49,721 nucleotides of DNA from an uncultured Acetatifactor sp. (GTDB lineage Bacteria; Bacillota; Clostridia; Lachnospirales; Lachnospiraceae), in the NCBI GenBank assembly GCA_934426825.1, contig CAKRYI010000020.1, forward strand, positions 1 to 49,721. The letters run 5' to 3'. Numbering within the stretch: the first letter of the stretch is position 1; the number at the start of each line of letters is the position of its first letter. Shown here piece by piece: positions 8,035-16,423 of the stretch. The translations under genes and the position numbers were made by a program. The notes under the pieces are model-generated. The model was not told the origin of the DNA. It worked only from the letters and a program-made list of their open reading frames with translations, and did not search any database.

Positions 8035-9009
8035 CTAATAAAAGCCCATCAGAGCCACCAGACACATAATGGCGGTTATAATGGTAAATACTGCGACAAT
8101 TCTGGTCTCCGACCAGCCGCCCAGTTCAAAATGATGATGCAGCGGAGCCATACGAAACAGCCTTTTGCCGCCGCTTACTTTAAAATACCCCACCTGTAGG
8201 ATGACGCTTGCTACCTCAATCAGATACACCATTCCCACAATGGCAATATACAGCGGCATCTGCAGCAGATATCCGCATGCCGCCACAAAACCGCCCAGCG
8301 CCAGAGAACCGGTATCTCCCATAAAGACCTCCGCCGGATGCACATTGAACAACAAAAACCCCATCAATGCTCCCACCACGGCACAGCTTACCGGAGCAAT
8401 CCCGCTCTCCATGCCGATAGCCACCACCGCAAAAAATACTGCCACCATGGCTGTCACGCTTCCCGCAAGTCCGTCTAAACCGTCGGTAAAATTCGTACCG
8501 TTCACGGTTCCCAAAACCACAAAGAAAAGCACCGGAATATTATATGCTCCAAAGTTTATGTACTGCCCCCGGGAAAAGGGAACCCTCATTGCAAAGCTGA
8601 CGTTTGTATAATGAATCAGATAGTAGGCAAATACTCCCGTCACCGCCACCTGCAAAAGCAATTTCTGCCATGCCCTCAGCCCCATGGAACGCCTGCAGAC
8701 CACTTTGATATAGTCATCCAGAAATCCCACCAGTCCGAATCCCAGTGTCAGAAACAACACCGGCGCAGTCTCCGGGTATTTTCCCAGATACGGCAGGGAA
8801 GCCGCCGACACCCCAAACAGAATCAGGATTCCTCCCATGGTGGGCGTTCCCGACTTTTTTAAATGGCTCTGCGGGCCGTCCTCCCGCACGGTCTGACCGC
8901 ACTTCATTCTTCGCAACATAGGAATGACGATCGGCCCTGACACTGCGCAGATGGCAAATGCGAGAATGACCGCCACAAGATTGGCGTTATTCATAAACTG
9001 TTCCAACAT
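8035..9009 (-). CDS. mraY: Phospho-MurNAc-pentapeptide transferase MraY
   Basis: Integral membrane enzyme that forms lipid I from UDP-MurNAc-pentapeptide and undecaprenyl phosphate. The 324 residues contain about ten hydrophobic helices. Conserved loops include the KKSGTPTMGGI motif, the aspartate pair FLDDYIKV, NFTDGLDGLAGS and the GDTGSLALGG motif. The C-terminal APLHHHFEL loop is also present. It lies 5 bp after the spoVD-like PBP and 9 bp before murD. murE and murF, often found next to mraY, are absent. Confidence 0.97.
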   Translation of the reverse strand: MLEQFMNNANLVAVILAFAICAVSGPIVIPMLRRMKCGQTVREDGPQSHLKKSGTPTMGGILILFGVSAASLPYLGKYPETAPVLFLTLGFGLVGFLDDYIKVVCRRSMGLRAWQKLLLQVAVTGVFAYYLIHYTNVSFAMRVPFSRGQYINFGAYNIPVLFFVVLGTVNGTNFTDGLDGLAGSVTAMVAVFFAVVAIGMESGIAPVSCAVVGALMGFLLFNVHPAEVFMGDTGSLALGGFVAACGYLLQMPLYIAIVGMVYLIEVASVILQVGYFKVSGGKRLFRMAPLHHHFELGGWSETRIVAVFTIITAIMCLVALMGFY

Positions 9010-9013
9010 CCTT

Positions 9014-10750
9014 TCATTGATTATACTCCTTTATTCCCAAATACGGAAGAATATTTTCAAAAAGCTGTCGGATAACCGGAGCCGCAATCTGTCCGCCATA
9101 GTAAACTCCCTGCGGATTGTGAATAATTGCTATGGCAATGACCTGTGGGTCATCCACCGGCGCAAACCCGATAAACGAGGATATATACCTTCCGCTTCCT
9201 CTGGGCAGAGTCTGACTGGTGGCAGTCTTGCCTCCCACCCGAAAGCCCTCCACCTTTCCGTTTTTGCCGGAGCCCTCGGATACAACCATCTCAAGGATTT
9301 CCCGCATGGTGGCGCTGGTCTCAGCCGAAACAATTCCCTCTTTCACCGGATAGGAAAAATTTTCCACTACCTCCCCTGCTTCATTCACCGCTTTTACGCC
9401 AAAATGGGGCGTCACCCGGTTTCCGCCGTTGATAATGGAGGACGCCGTTGTCACAAGCTGGATTGCCGTAATCTGAAACGACTGCCCGAAGGAAACCGTG
9501 GCAAGCTCCACATTTCCCATATCTTCCTTCCGGTGCATGATGGTTCCCGCCTCCCCCGGCAAATCCACGCCGGTTTTGGTCTTTAGTCCAAACTGCTCAA
9601 AATATTTGTAGTAATTATCCACTCCAAGTCTCAGCCCCACCGTGATAAACACCGGGTTGCAGGAATTCATGGTTCCGTGGACAAAGTCCTCACCCCCGTG
9701 TCCTCCCACCTTATGGCACCTTATTTTCCGGTCATCCACAATAATAAAACCGGGACAGCTGAAGGTACTGGACGGCGTCACCACTCCCTCCTCCAGTCCT
9801 GCTGCCGCGGTAATAATCTTAAAAGTGGAACCCGGCTCATAGGTATCGTTGATACAACTGTTTCGCCATGTTTTGTTCAGAATGTCCTGCTTCTCCTCCG
9901 CGCTCAGCGTATCCGGCGTCCCCTCCGGCAGCTCGTAGGGATTGTTCAAATCGAACTCCGGCACATTGACCATCGCCAGAATCTCCCCGTTCTGCGGATT
10001 CATGACCAGAATGGAGACACTGTCCGCCTGTTTGGTCGCCATCGCCTGCGCGGCAAGCTGCGTCGCATAGGTCTGGATATTTCTGTCCATGCTGATATAC
10101 AAATCATTGCCGGCAACCGGTTCCTTCCGCCTCTCCCCTGCTTTCTCCACTTCAATGCCTTTTGCGTCCGTCACCGTAAGAATCTTTCCCGGCTCACCCT
10201 CTAAATAATCCTCGTAAACCACTTCCAGTCCGATAATTCCCTGATTGTCCCCACCGGTAAAGCCAAGTACCTTGCTGGCGAGGTCGCCGTAAGGATAATA
10301 CCGCTTGTAATCCTCATCCACCTTCACTCCCGGCATATCGTACTCCCGAATCCGGTCTCCCACCGCCTTATCCACATTGCTCTTGATTCGCTCCATGGAG
10401 GAATATTTCTGCACCCGCTTCATCACATATTCCTCGGACAGCCCAAGTTCCCGGCAGAGCATGGCAGTGACTTCCTCCTCGTTCTCTATCTGGTTATGGA
10501 TAACCGATATGGTACATACCGTCTTGTTATCGGCAAGCACGGTTCCGTTCCTGTCTAAAATACGGCCTCTTGCCGCCTTGATACTCCTTTCTCTCTCATG
10601 TAAATCCGTGGCAAGCCGGGAATAATGCTCCGACCTCCACACCATCAGGTACACCAGCCTTGCGAACAGTGCCACAAAAACAAGCGTACAGGCAATGGCG
10701 ACCACAAAGACTTTTTTTCTGTGATATATCTGGTTGTTATTGCTAAACAT
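9014..10750 (-). CDS. spoVD: Class B penicillin-binding protein, SpoVD-like
   Basis: A transpeptidase with one N-terminal membrane helix (residues about 13-37), a pedestal domain beginning at RGRILDRNGTVLADN, and a transpeptidase domain. Active-site motifs are STFK (Ser308 to Lys311), SCN (363-365) and KTA (508-510) where KTG is expected. No PASTA domain follows. It sits directly before mraY, the usual place for the second PBP (SpoVD, spore cortex) after ftsL-pbpB in Clostridia, but the two PBP genes are separated here by the accessory island. An FtsI role cannot be excluded by sequence. Confidence 0.85.
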   Translation of the reverse strand: MFSNNNQIYHRKKVFVVAIACTLVFVALFARLVYLMVWRSEHYSRLATDLHERERSIKAARGRILDRNGTVLADNKTVCTISVIHNQIENEEEVTAMLCRELGLSEEYVMKRVQKYSSMERIKSNVDKAVGDRIREYDMPGVKVDEDYKRYYPYGDLASKVLGFTGGDNQGIIGLEVVYEDYLEGEPGKILTVTDAKGIEVEKAGERRKEPVAGNDLYISMDRNIQTYATQLAAQAMATKQADSVSILVMNPQNGEILAMVNVPEFDLNNPYELPEGTPDTLSAEEKQDILNKTWRNSCINDTYEPGSTFKIITAAAGLEEGVVTPSSTFSCPGFIIVDDRKIRCHKVGGHGGEDFVHGTMNSCNPVFITVGLRLGVDNYYKYFEQFGLKTKTGVDLPGEAGTIMHRKEDMGNVELATVSFGQSFQITAIQLVTTASSIINGGNRVTPHFGVKAVNEAGEVVENFSYPVKEGIVSAETSATMREILEMVVSEGSGKNGKVEGFRVGGKTATSQTLPRGSGRYISSFIGFAPVDDPQVIAIAIIHNPQGVYYGGQIAAPVIRQLFENILPYLGIKEYNQ

Positions 10751-10819
10751 GGATACCCCGTAAAAAGCTCATAAAAAAGGTATTACTATACTGTATTCCC
10801 TGTCCTTCCAGGTTATTCC

Positions 10820-11272
10820 CTATGTCCGCAGTTTCTGTTTGAGCTTTGCTCCCGCCTTCATAACGGGAATCCTGACCGGACGCAGGAAAAGCCAGATACG
10901 GGCGGCGGCACAGTATATGGGATTTCGAGTGTCTAGCATCTTCCCCCGCCGCACAAACGCCACCAGTATTCCTTTTATTTGTTCTGCATAAACCGGGCCT
11001 TCTATCTCCTTCTGGTGATCCCCCACCATATAAAAAGCATTTCCTTTTCTGCGATAAATTCTGTGCAGCACCAGAATACCGGATTTTCTCCGGTACAGCA
11101 CCACATCCCCCCTGTGCAGTTTTCCGGTGTCCGCCGCCGTAATGACCGCCTCATCCCGCCCCGGAACAAACATAGGGTACATGCTGTAACCCTGCGGAAA
11201 AATCCGGATGGTTTTTCCCTCCTTAAGCAGCTTTTCTATATCGTATTTTTCACTCTCTCCGGCTGTTTTCAT
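10820..11272 (-). CDS. S24/S26-type peptidase, no N-terminal membrane anchor
   Basis: A 150-residue protein with the signal-peptidase/LexA-like serine protease core. The nucleophile motif is IFPQGYSMYPMF (Ser30). It is followed by HRGDVVLYRR, VLHRI (His70) and FYMVGDHQ, so a Ser-His arrangement as in SipW-type enzymes or a Ser-Lys pair as in S24 are both possible. Unlike ordinary signal peptidases it lacks an N-terminal membrane helix. The ATG at 11272 has a good GGAG site; an upstream ATG at 11296 has none. It is divergent from the PqqD-kinase gene, and I infer it could process the peptide encoded nearby. It is also the first gene upstream of the spoVD-mraY block. Confidence 0.75.
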   Translation of the reverse strand: MKTAGESEKYDIEKLLKEGKTIRIFPQGYSMYPMFVPGRDEAVITAADTGKLHRGDVVLYRRKSGILVLHRIYRRKGNAFYMVGDHQKEIEGPVYAEQIKGILVAFVRRGKMLDTRNPIYCAAARIWLFLRPVRIPVMKAGAKLKQKLRT

Positions 11273-11318
11273 AACGCTTCTCTCCTTTGCAAACATTGTA
11301 GCATTTCCCGTGCAAAAA

Positions 11319-11339
11319 TGCTATAATGAACCATTATAG
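11319..11339. promoter_or_regulatory. Divergent promoter region with palindrome
   Basis: Plus strand: an extended -10, TGCTATAAT (11319-11327), 34 bp upstream of the TTG start of the PqqD-kinase gene; no good -35 is visible. A perfect inverted repeat CTATAATG-AAC-CATTATAG (11321-11339) overlaps it, so the minus strand also carries a TATAAT (11333-11338) pointing toward the peptidase gene. The palindrome could be an operator or simply two facing -10 elements. Confidence 0.55.
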
Positions 11340-11360
11340 AAAGAGACAGGAGCATTTATT

Positions 11361-12566
11361 TTGAAAGTAAATCATGAATTTGTAAAAACCGACATATGCG
11401 GCACCCCCTATCTGCTTCCCTACGGACAGAGGATTGCGGACCACGCGTCCCCCCTTCTGTTAAACGGGACAGGGAGCCTGCTGTATGATTCTTTAAGGGA
11501 AAATGAGGATGCAGACAGAGAAACCCTTCTTTCGTCCCTGCAAAAAGCATATGACATAGAGGAAGAGGATATGGCAGAGGTGGCAAAAGATGTATCCGGC
11601 TATCTGGAACACCTGACCCGTGCAGGCGTTTTGAACTGTGAGGAGGAATACCCTGTACTTGCCTCCCCCGAACCCTATTACTATCAGATAGGAAATCTTA
11701 CCTTTTCCCTGCAGGCACCGTCCGGATTTGCGGAGAAATACTTTTCGGCTTTTGCCTGCCCGAAAGAAACCTCAGACAGACAAAAAAAACCTGACCAGCG
11801 GATTGTCCTTTTCCCCGGACGTCCTCTAAAACGCCACACCGGAACGATTGTTGTCCGCAGCGAGGAACTGCTTATCTGCGAAACTTCCGATACCTGGTTT
11901 TTTCTCTTTCTGAATGACTGGCCTTTTTACGAAATGCGGATGCGAAAGGACGGCAGCGAGGTGACTCTATACTGCCACTGCGATTTTCAGGAAAAAAACG
12001 AGGAAGCGGCTTTTCATGCGCTCCGCTTTGCTTTCCTTGTGCTGGCTGCCAATCATAATCTCTACGTGCTTCACTCCGCTTCCGTTTTATACAAAGACAG
12101 AGCATGGCTGTTTACCGGTCCCTCCGGCACCGGCAAATCCACCCATACCAATCTGTGGACGGAAGCATACGGCACTCCCGTTCTGAACGGAGATTTGAAC
12201 CTGCTTGGCATGGAAAACAATACTCCCATGGTATACGGACTCCCATGGTGCGGCACCTCCGGCATTTTCACCGCCAAAAAGTACCCCTTGGGCGGAATTA
12301 TCCTGTTAAAGCAGGCACCGGTGAACCATGTGCTGTTTCCTGCCGCCGATAAAAAGATTCTTGCGGTAATGCAGCGTTTTATATCTCCTTCGTGGAGTGA
12401 AAGTCAAATGTTGCAAAACCTGAACTTTGCCGTGGAACTCTCCGAAAAAGTTCCCATATGTAAACTTTTGTGCAACCCTACTTTGGAGGCTGCCTCCACC
12501 ATGAAAGAAGCCATTGACCAATTCTGTGCAGAGGACAACATTAAAAAATGCGAAATGGGAAATTAA
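11361..12566 (+). CDS. PqqD-like domain fused to HPr-kinase-like domain
   Basis: Residues about 10-92 form a PqqD/RRE-like fold (YLLPYGQRIADHASPLLLN, then YLEHLTRAGVL), a domain that in ribosomal-peptide pathways binds leader peptides. The C-terminal half resembles HPr kinase/phosphorylase: P-loop FTGPSGTGKST (251-261), NGDLNLL (276-282) and GLPWCGTSG (293-301). Related kinases in lasso-peptide clusters phosphorylate the peptide, so a peptide kinase is a reasonable inference. The middle (about 100-230) is unassigned. The start is TTG at 11361, supported by AGGAG at 11348-11352; an ATG start is not available nearby. It overlaps the ABC exporter gene by 19 bp. Confidence 0.8.
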   Translation: MKVNHEFVKTDICGTPYLLPYGQRIADHASPLLLNGTGSLLYDSLRENEDADRETLLSSLQKAYDIEEEDMAEVAKDVSGYLEHLTRAGVLNCEEEYPVLASPEPYYYQIGNLTFSLQAPSGFAEKYFSAFACPKETSDRQKKPDQRIVLFPGRPLKRHTGTIVVRSEELLICETSDTWFFLFLNDWPFYEMRMRKDGSEVTLYCHCDFQEKNEEAAFHALRFAFLVLAANHNLYVLHSASVLYKDRAWLFTGPSGTGKSTHTNLWTEAYGTPVLNGDLNLLGMENNTPMVYGLPWCGTSGIFTAKKYPLGGIILLKQAPVNHVLFPAADKKILAVMQRFISPSWSESQMLQNLNFAVELSEKVPICKLLCNPTLEAASTMKEAIDQFCAEDNIKKCEMGN

Positions 12567-14314
12567 AACACTATATTGAGCAAATGAAAAAAGGCGCGCT
12601 GCGCGATATATGGCATGAAACCCTTTGGATATACGGCTATGCGAAAAATTACCGCAAAGCCATGTTTCTCTATACGCTGTTAGGGCTGACCGGCACCGCC
12701 GTGTCCCTGATTTCCAGCCTGATTTCCCGCGATATGGTGGATATTATCACCGGACACCAGACCGGACTTTTGTTAAAAACCTTCTGCCTGTACATCGGTT
12801 TTACCATAGGAAATATTCTGCTCGGCCAGATTTCCTCCTACTTTTCCAACAAAATCAGTATTGGAGTGGACAATTCCATTAAGGCGGATATTTTTGACAA
12901 AATGCTCTGCACGGACTTGGAAGCCATTCAGAATTATCACACGGGAGATTTGCTCACAAGGTGGAGCACGGATGCCTCCACCATTTCCAGCGGCATTTTG
13001 AACTGGATTCCCAACCTGATTATCTACACCGTGCGTTTTATCAGCACCTTTGCGCTGGTATTTTACCATGATCCGGTATTTGCCCTTTTGGCGCTGCTCG
13101 GCATGCCCGTCAGTATGCTGATGTCCAGACATTTATTAAAACGGATGCGCAATAACAATAAAAAGAGCGCTGCCATGAATGCTAAAATGTCCGGCTTTAA
13201 TCAGGAGGCATTTTCCAATATACAGACCATCAAGGCATTTGACCTTATCCATTTGTATACCGAAAAATTACGCAGTTTACAGTCCGAATACCTTTCCATG
13301 CGGCTGTCCTTCCAGAAACTTTCCATGGTGACTTCCATCATCATGTCTTTAGTGGGACTTGTTGTGTCCTACAGCTGCTACGGTTTCGGTATTTACAGAG
13401 TGTGGAGCGGCGCCATTTCCTACGGCACCATGACCATGTTCCTCACCTTATCCGGCTCCCTGACAAACACCTTAAACCAGTTGATTGCCTTAGTACCCAC
13501 AGCGGTATCCATGGCAACCTCAGCGGGACGTTTAATGGATATTTTGGAAATGCCGAGGGAGGATTTTTCCGCCTCGGGGAAGGCAAAAGCCTTTGCAGCG
13601 GATAACCGCAAAGACGGTATCAGCGTTGTGCTGCACGACATTTCCTACTCCTACCCCAACGGCACATGGGTGTTCAGAGATGCGGATTTCGAGGCGCATC
13701 CCCATGAAATCATTGCACTGGTAGGACCTTCCGGAGAGGGTAAGACCACCATGCTCCGACTGATTCTTTCCCTCCTTCGCCCCACCCACGGCGATGCCGC
13801 GCTCATCGGGCAAGGTGACGGCAAAGAATTCCCCATCTGCCCTTCCTCCCGGTGTCTTTTCTCCTATGTGCCGCAGGGAAACACACTGTTTTCCGGTACG
13901 ATTGCCGAAAACATGCGGAATGTAAAGCCTGATGCAACGGATGACGAAATCCGCACGGTACTGGAACAGGCATGTGCTTGGTCTTTCGTCTCCAAACTCC
14001 CGGACGGTATTTACAGCAAAATCGGTGAGCGTGGGTACGGTTTCTCGGAAGGTCAGGCTCAGAGACTTTCCATTGCCAGAGCACTGCTTCGCCACTCCCC
14101 TATTTTATTGTTGGACGAAGCCACCTCCGCACTGGATGTGGACACAGAAAAACAAATTCTGCAAAACATTATGTCCGACACCTCCCCCCGGACCTGTATT
14201 GTCACAACCCACCGCCATTCCGTGCTGGGTATCTGCAAAAAGGTATACCGGATTCAGCAGTTACGCTGCGAGCCGTTAGAGGCGGCGGAAATTCATTCTT
14301 TGGAAAATATATAA
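12548..14314 (+). CDS. ABC exporter, fused membrane and ATPase domains
   Basis: A half-transporter of 588 residues. Residues about 35-330 hold six membrane helices of an ABC exporter domain, and the ATPase follows: Walker A GPSGEGKTT (393-401), a degenerate signature GFSEGQAQRLS in place of LSGGQ, Walker B ILLLDEATSALD and a final switch histidine in TTHRHS. No C39 peptidase domain precedes the membrane part, so any leader removal would need a separate protease. The overlap with the PqqD-kinase gene implies coupled translation. Cargo is unknown; I infer the 100-residue peptide encoded just downstream on the other strand. Confidence 0.88.
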   Translation: MRNGKLKHYIEQMKKGALRDIWHETLWIYGYAKNYRKAMFLYTLLGLTGTAVSLISSLISRDMVDIITGHQTGLLLKTFCLYIGFTIGNILLGQISSYFSNKISIGVDNSIKADIFDKMLCTDLEAIQNYHTGDLLTRWSTDASTISSGILNWIPNLIIYTVRFISTFALVFYHDPVFALLALLGMPVSMLMSRHLLKRMRNNNKKSAAMNAKMSGFNQEAFSNIQTIKAFDLIHLYTEKLRSLQSEYLSMRLSFQKLSMVTSIIMSLVGLVVSYSCYGFGIYRVWSGAISYGTMTMFLTLSGSLTNTLNQLIALVPTAVSMATSAGRLMDILEMPREDFSASGKAKAFAADNRKDGISVVLHDISYSYPNGTWVFRDADFEAHPHEIIALVGPSGEGKTTMLRLILSLLRPTHGDAALIGQGDGKEFPICPSSRCLFSYVPQGNTLFSGTIAENMRNVKPDATDDEIRTVLEQACAWSFVSKLPDGIYSKIGERGYGFSEGQAQRLSIARALLRHSPILLLDEATSALDVDTEKQILQNIMSDTSPRTCIVTTHRHSVLGICKKVYRIQQLRCEPLEAAEIHSLENI

Positions 14315-14322
14315 AACCCTAC

Positions 14323-14370
14323 AAAAAAACCTGAGTTGTTCTGTGTTCTATTCCACAAAACAACTCAGGT
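14323..14370 (-). terminator. Terminator between converging ABC and peptide genes
   Basis: Arms at 14329-14345 and 14354-14370 pair over 17 bases with one mismatch around an 8-nt loop. Reading the minus strand the stem is followed by seven T residues, so it fits best as terminator of the peptide gene. On the plus strand the downstream T-tract is weaker. Confidence 0.8.
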
Positions 14371-14435
14371 CTTATTGATTTCCTATTTTCAGTTGGTAAT
14401 TACTTGGTATTCATCCCCTGCACTCATCATGCAAA

Positions 14436-14738
14436 TTACCATGTCATCTTGTCAGGTGCTTCACCGTTACGCTCCCATGTAGGACGATAATCCTTATCGG
14501 ACCAGTACTCACCCTTCAGAATCTTACACTCATTACCGTCATCACCACCGGGACATCCCTCACATCCTCTGACGTCGATATTGGTTCCCATTGCATTGCC
14601 ACTGTGATTAGGCTTATGGAATACACCTTTCAAATATATACTTCCACATCTGCCACCAACTATCTCACCACTGGCAAGATATACTCCTTCAGATGTTCCT
14701 TCTGTTTTAAGTGCCATTGGCTTTTCATATGTTCTCAT
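14436..14738 (-). CDS. Small Cys-containing peptide, candidate modified-peptide precursor
   Basis: A 100-residue protein with no signal peptide or membrane helix. The N-terminus MRTYEKPMALKTEG contains a YxxP motif reminiscent of leaders bound by PqqD-like (RRE) domains, followed by EGVYLASG, which may mark the leader end. The rest is hydrophilic, rich in Gly, Asp and Asn, with cysteines at 31, 59, 62 and 71 (CEGC plus a later Cys) and a terminal Trp. The ATG has a full AAAGGAGG site, and the gene has its own near-consensus promoter and terminator, so it should be strongly expressed alone. Next to the PqqD-kinase and exporter genes I infer a peptide substrate. A small zinc-binding protein is the main alternative. 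I cannot name the family. Confidence 0.7.
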   Translation of the reverse strand: MRTYEKPMALKTEGTSEGVYLASGEIVGGRCGSIYLKGVFHKPNHSGNAMGTNIDVRGCEGCPGGDDGNECKILKGEYWSDKDYRPTWERNGEAPDKMTW

Positions 14739-14794
14739 TATGAACCACTCCTCCTTTTTCTGTGGGTATCGATAGTACTACCATCATTAATCAT

Positions 14795-14823
14795 ATTTTA
14801 GAAAAAATGATAAAGTTTGTCAA
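14795..14823 (-). promoter_or_regulatory. Strong promoter of the small peptide gene
   Basis: Minus-strand TTGACA (14818-14823), exactly 17 bp, then TAAAAT (14795-14800). The predicted leader is about 50 nt and contains a small imperfect palindrome around GATAGTACTACC (14771-14782) that could be an operator. The remaining 14824-14992 is T-rich with two TCCTGCGCT words; I see no gene or hairpin there. Confidence 0.8.
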
Positions 14824-14992
14824 GTAAAGAGCCTGTGAATATTTAGTGATTTTTTTGCGTATCTTGCCTTTTTACTGTCCTGTATCTTTTTTCTACAGTT
14901 TTATACTATTTTCCTATGCTTTTACACAAATTTCCATGCGCTTTTATGTGTCCTGCGCTTTCGTACCGGTTCCTGCGCTCTCGCCGCACTGT

Positions 14993-16423
14993 TTACAAAT
15001 CCAAAGTTCCAATCAGATATCCCGGTTCCTGTTCTTCCTGCTCATTTGCAAATGCTATCCTGTCTCCGGTAGCGCTGTCCGTCACAGTCAGATAAATCTC
15101 ATAATGCTTTCCGGACAGTTCTCGCAAAGGAATCGTCACCTCAAGGTTCTGCCGGATTTCGGTATCATTTCCGCCCCACAGATTTTGCAGTTCCTGCGGT
15201 GCTTCCACCATAAAGCTCTCGTTGCTCTCCATGTCTTTCAAGCAAAACTGCGCCGAGCAGGTAAAATAGAGAGGGGCAAATCCCTCATTTCCCACGGTAA
15301 CGGCTGCCGTGAAACTGTCTTTCCAAAAATCGAAAGAAAATGCCGCCTCTTCGAGAAACAGGCGATACCCCAGATGCCGCTCCATATAGGACAGTCCATC
15401 CATACCGTCAAAGCAATCGTCCGTGTGCACCGTGCTCCTCTCCCACTTTTCAAACACCTTGCGGTCATAATCCCGGTTTAAGTAGGTGACGTGCATGGTT
15501 GCCATATCTCGAAACGCATTTTCCAAATCGTTGCAGGGATTCTCCACAATGACCTCACCGCCGTTCGGTACATAGCGGCACAACGCCTCCTGAAAGGAAA
15601 GTTCCTCCGCCCGGTTCCACGGTCTTAAAAGTCCTGCTTCGTCCGCGCTCTGACTTCCGTAAGTTCCGTAATCGGACTCGTTACCCATAATACCGTCATT
15701 AAAAAGCCCCAATCGTACTGTCAACGAATCTGTCTGCGGAAAATCTTCCGTAATCTCTCCCACATGCGTAATTTTCCGCCACTGTGCAGGCATACGCACC
15801 GACAGATAAGTGTCCTCCTCCGTCACAGCCGCCAACTGTTTTGCCAGTATCTGCATGGACTCCTCATCCGAATACCGGGTTCCGTTCATCTCCCCCCAGT
15901 TCCCGATAAAAAGTCCCTGCATGGTAAATATTTTATGGCTGTACTTTTGAAAAAGCGGTTCCATCTGTTTCATGTGCCCCAGAATAATCTCCAAGGATTC
16001 CGGCTCGTACTGCTCGTTTTCACCGTACCAGTCATAGAGCACCCGTAAAATCCACTGAGGTTTCTGCGCCTCCAACGCCTGAAAGAGATTTTCCAGATTT
16101 TTCATTCCCTGTGCGGAAATCTCTCCGCCCCGGTATGCCTGTAAATTAATCTGTACCATGGCAAGGCGGTTGTCCCCGTCCATGGCAAATTTTTCCGGCA
16201 TAAGGGCTTCATAGTCCACCTCTTCGTCGGTTATCCGAAACCCGTGGATATAGTAAAATCCCCGGTTGGGGTTGTGCAGTTCTTTTTCCGAGCGGGTAAA
16301 ATTTGCCGCACTCACTTCCACCCGCCAGTGATGTCCGGTGTAAAACAGGAAACCGCCAAGCACAAAAAACGCCACAAACACTATCCAAAGCCGCCTTAGC
16401 CGTTTTCTTTGATTTTGCCTCAT
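14993..16423 (-). CDS. Membrane-anchored DUF4874/DUF4832-type protein
   Basis: A 476-residue protein with a basic N-terminus and one membrane helix (LWIVFVAFFVLGGFLFYTG, residues about 12-30), so the rest should lie outside the cell. The body resembles the DUF4874/DUF4832 pair, thought to be glycosidase-like barrels: HNPNRGFYYIHGF near the start, AMVQINLQAYRGG, and FIGNWGEMNGTRYSDEE, where the Glu of GEM is a candidate catalytic residue. A carbohydrate-binding-like beta segment follows at the C-terminus. It is the last gene of the polysaccharide operon, overlapping the previous gene by an ATGA. A soluble paralogue is encoded at 22755-24065. Function is unknown; a role in glycan trimming is inference. 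Confidence 0.75.
   Translation of the reverse strand: MRQNQRKRLRRLWIVFVAFFVLGGFLFYTGHHWRVEVSAANFTRSEKELHNPNRGFYYIHGFRITDEEVDYEALMPEKFAMDGDNRLAMVQINLQAYRGGEISAQGMKNLENLFQALEAQKPQWILRVLYDWYGENEQYEPESLEIILGHMKQMEPLFQKYSHKIFTMQGLFIGNWGEMNGTRYSDEESMQILAKQLAAVTEEDTYLSVRMPAQWRKITHVGEITEDFPQTDSLTVRLGLFNDGIMGNESDYGTYGSQSADEAGLLRPWNRAEELSFQEALCRYVPNGGEVIVENPCNDLENAFRDMATMHVTYLNRDYDRKVFEKWERSTVHTDDCFDGMDGLSYMERHLGYRLFLEEAAFSFDFWKDSFTAAVTVGNEGFAPLYFTCSAQFCLKDMESNESFMVEAPQELQNLWGGNDTEIRQNLEVTIPLRELSGKHYEIYLTVTDSATGDRIAFANEQEEQEPGYLIGTLDL

Noticed and set aside
11361..14738. Lasso-peptide cluster
   Set aside because: The YxxP leader word, PqqD domain and kinase are reminiscent, but no transglutaminase-like protease or asparagine-synthetase-like cyclase is in the window.
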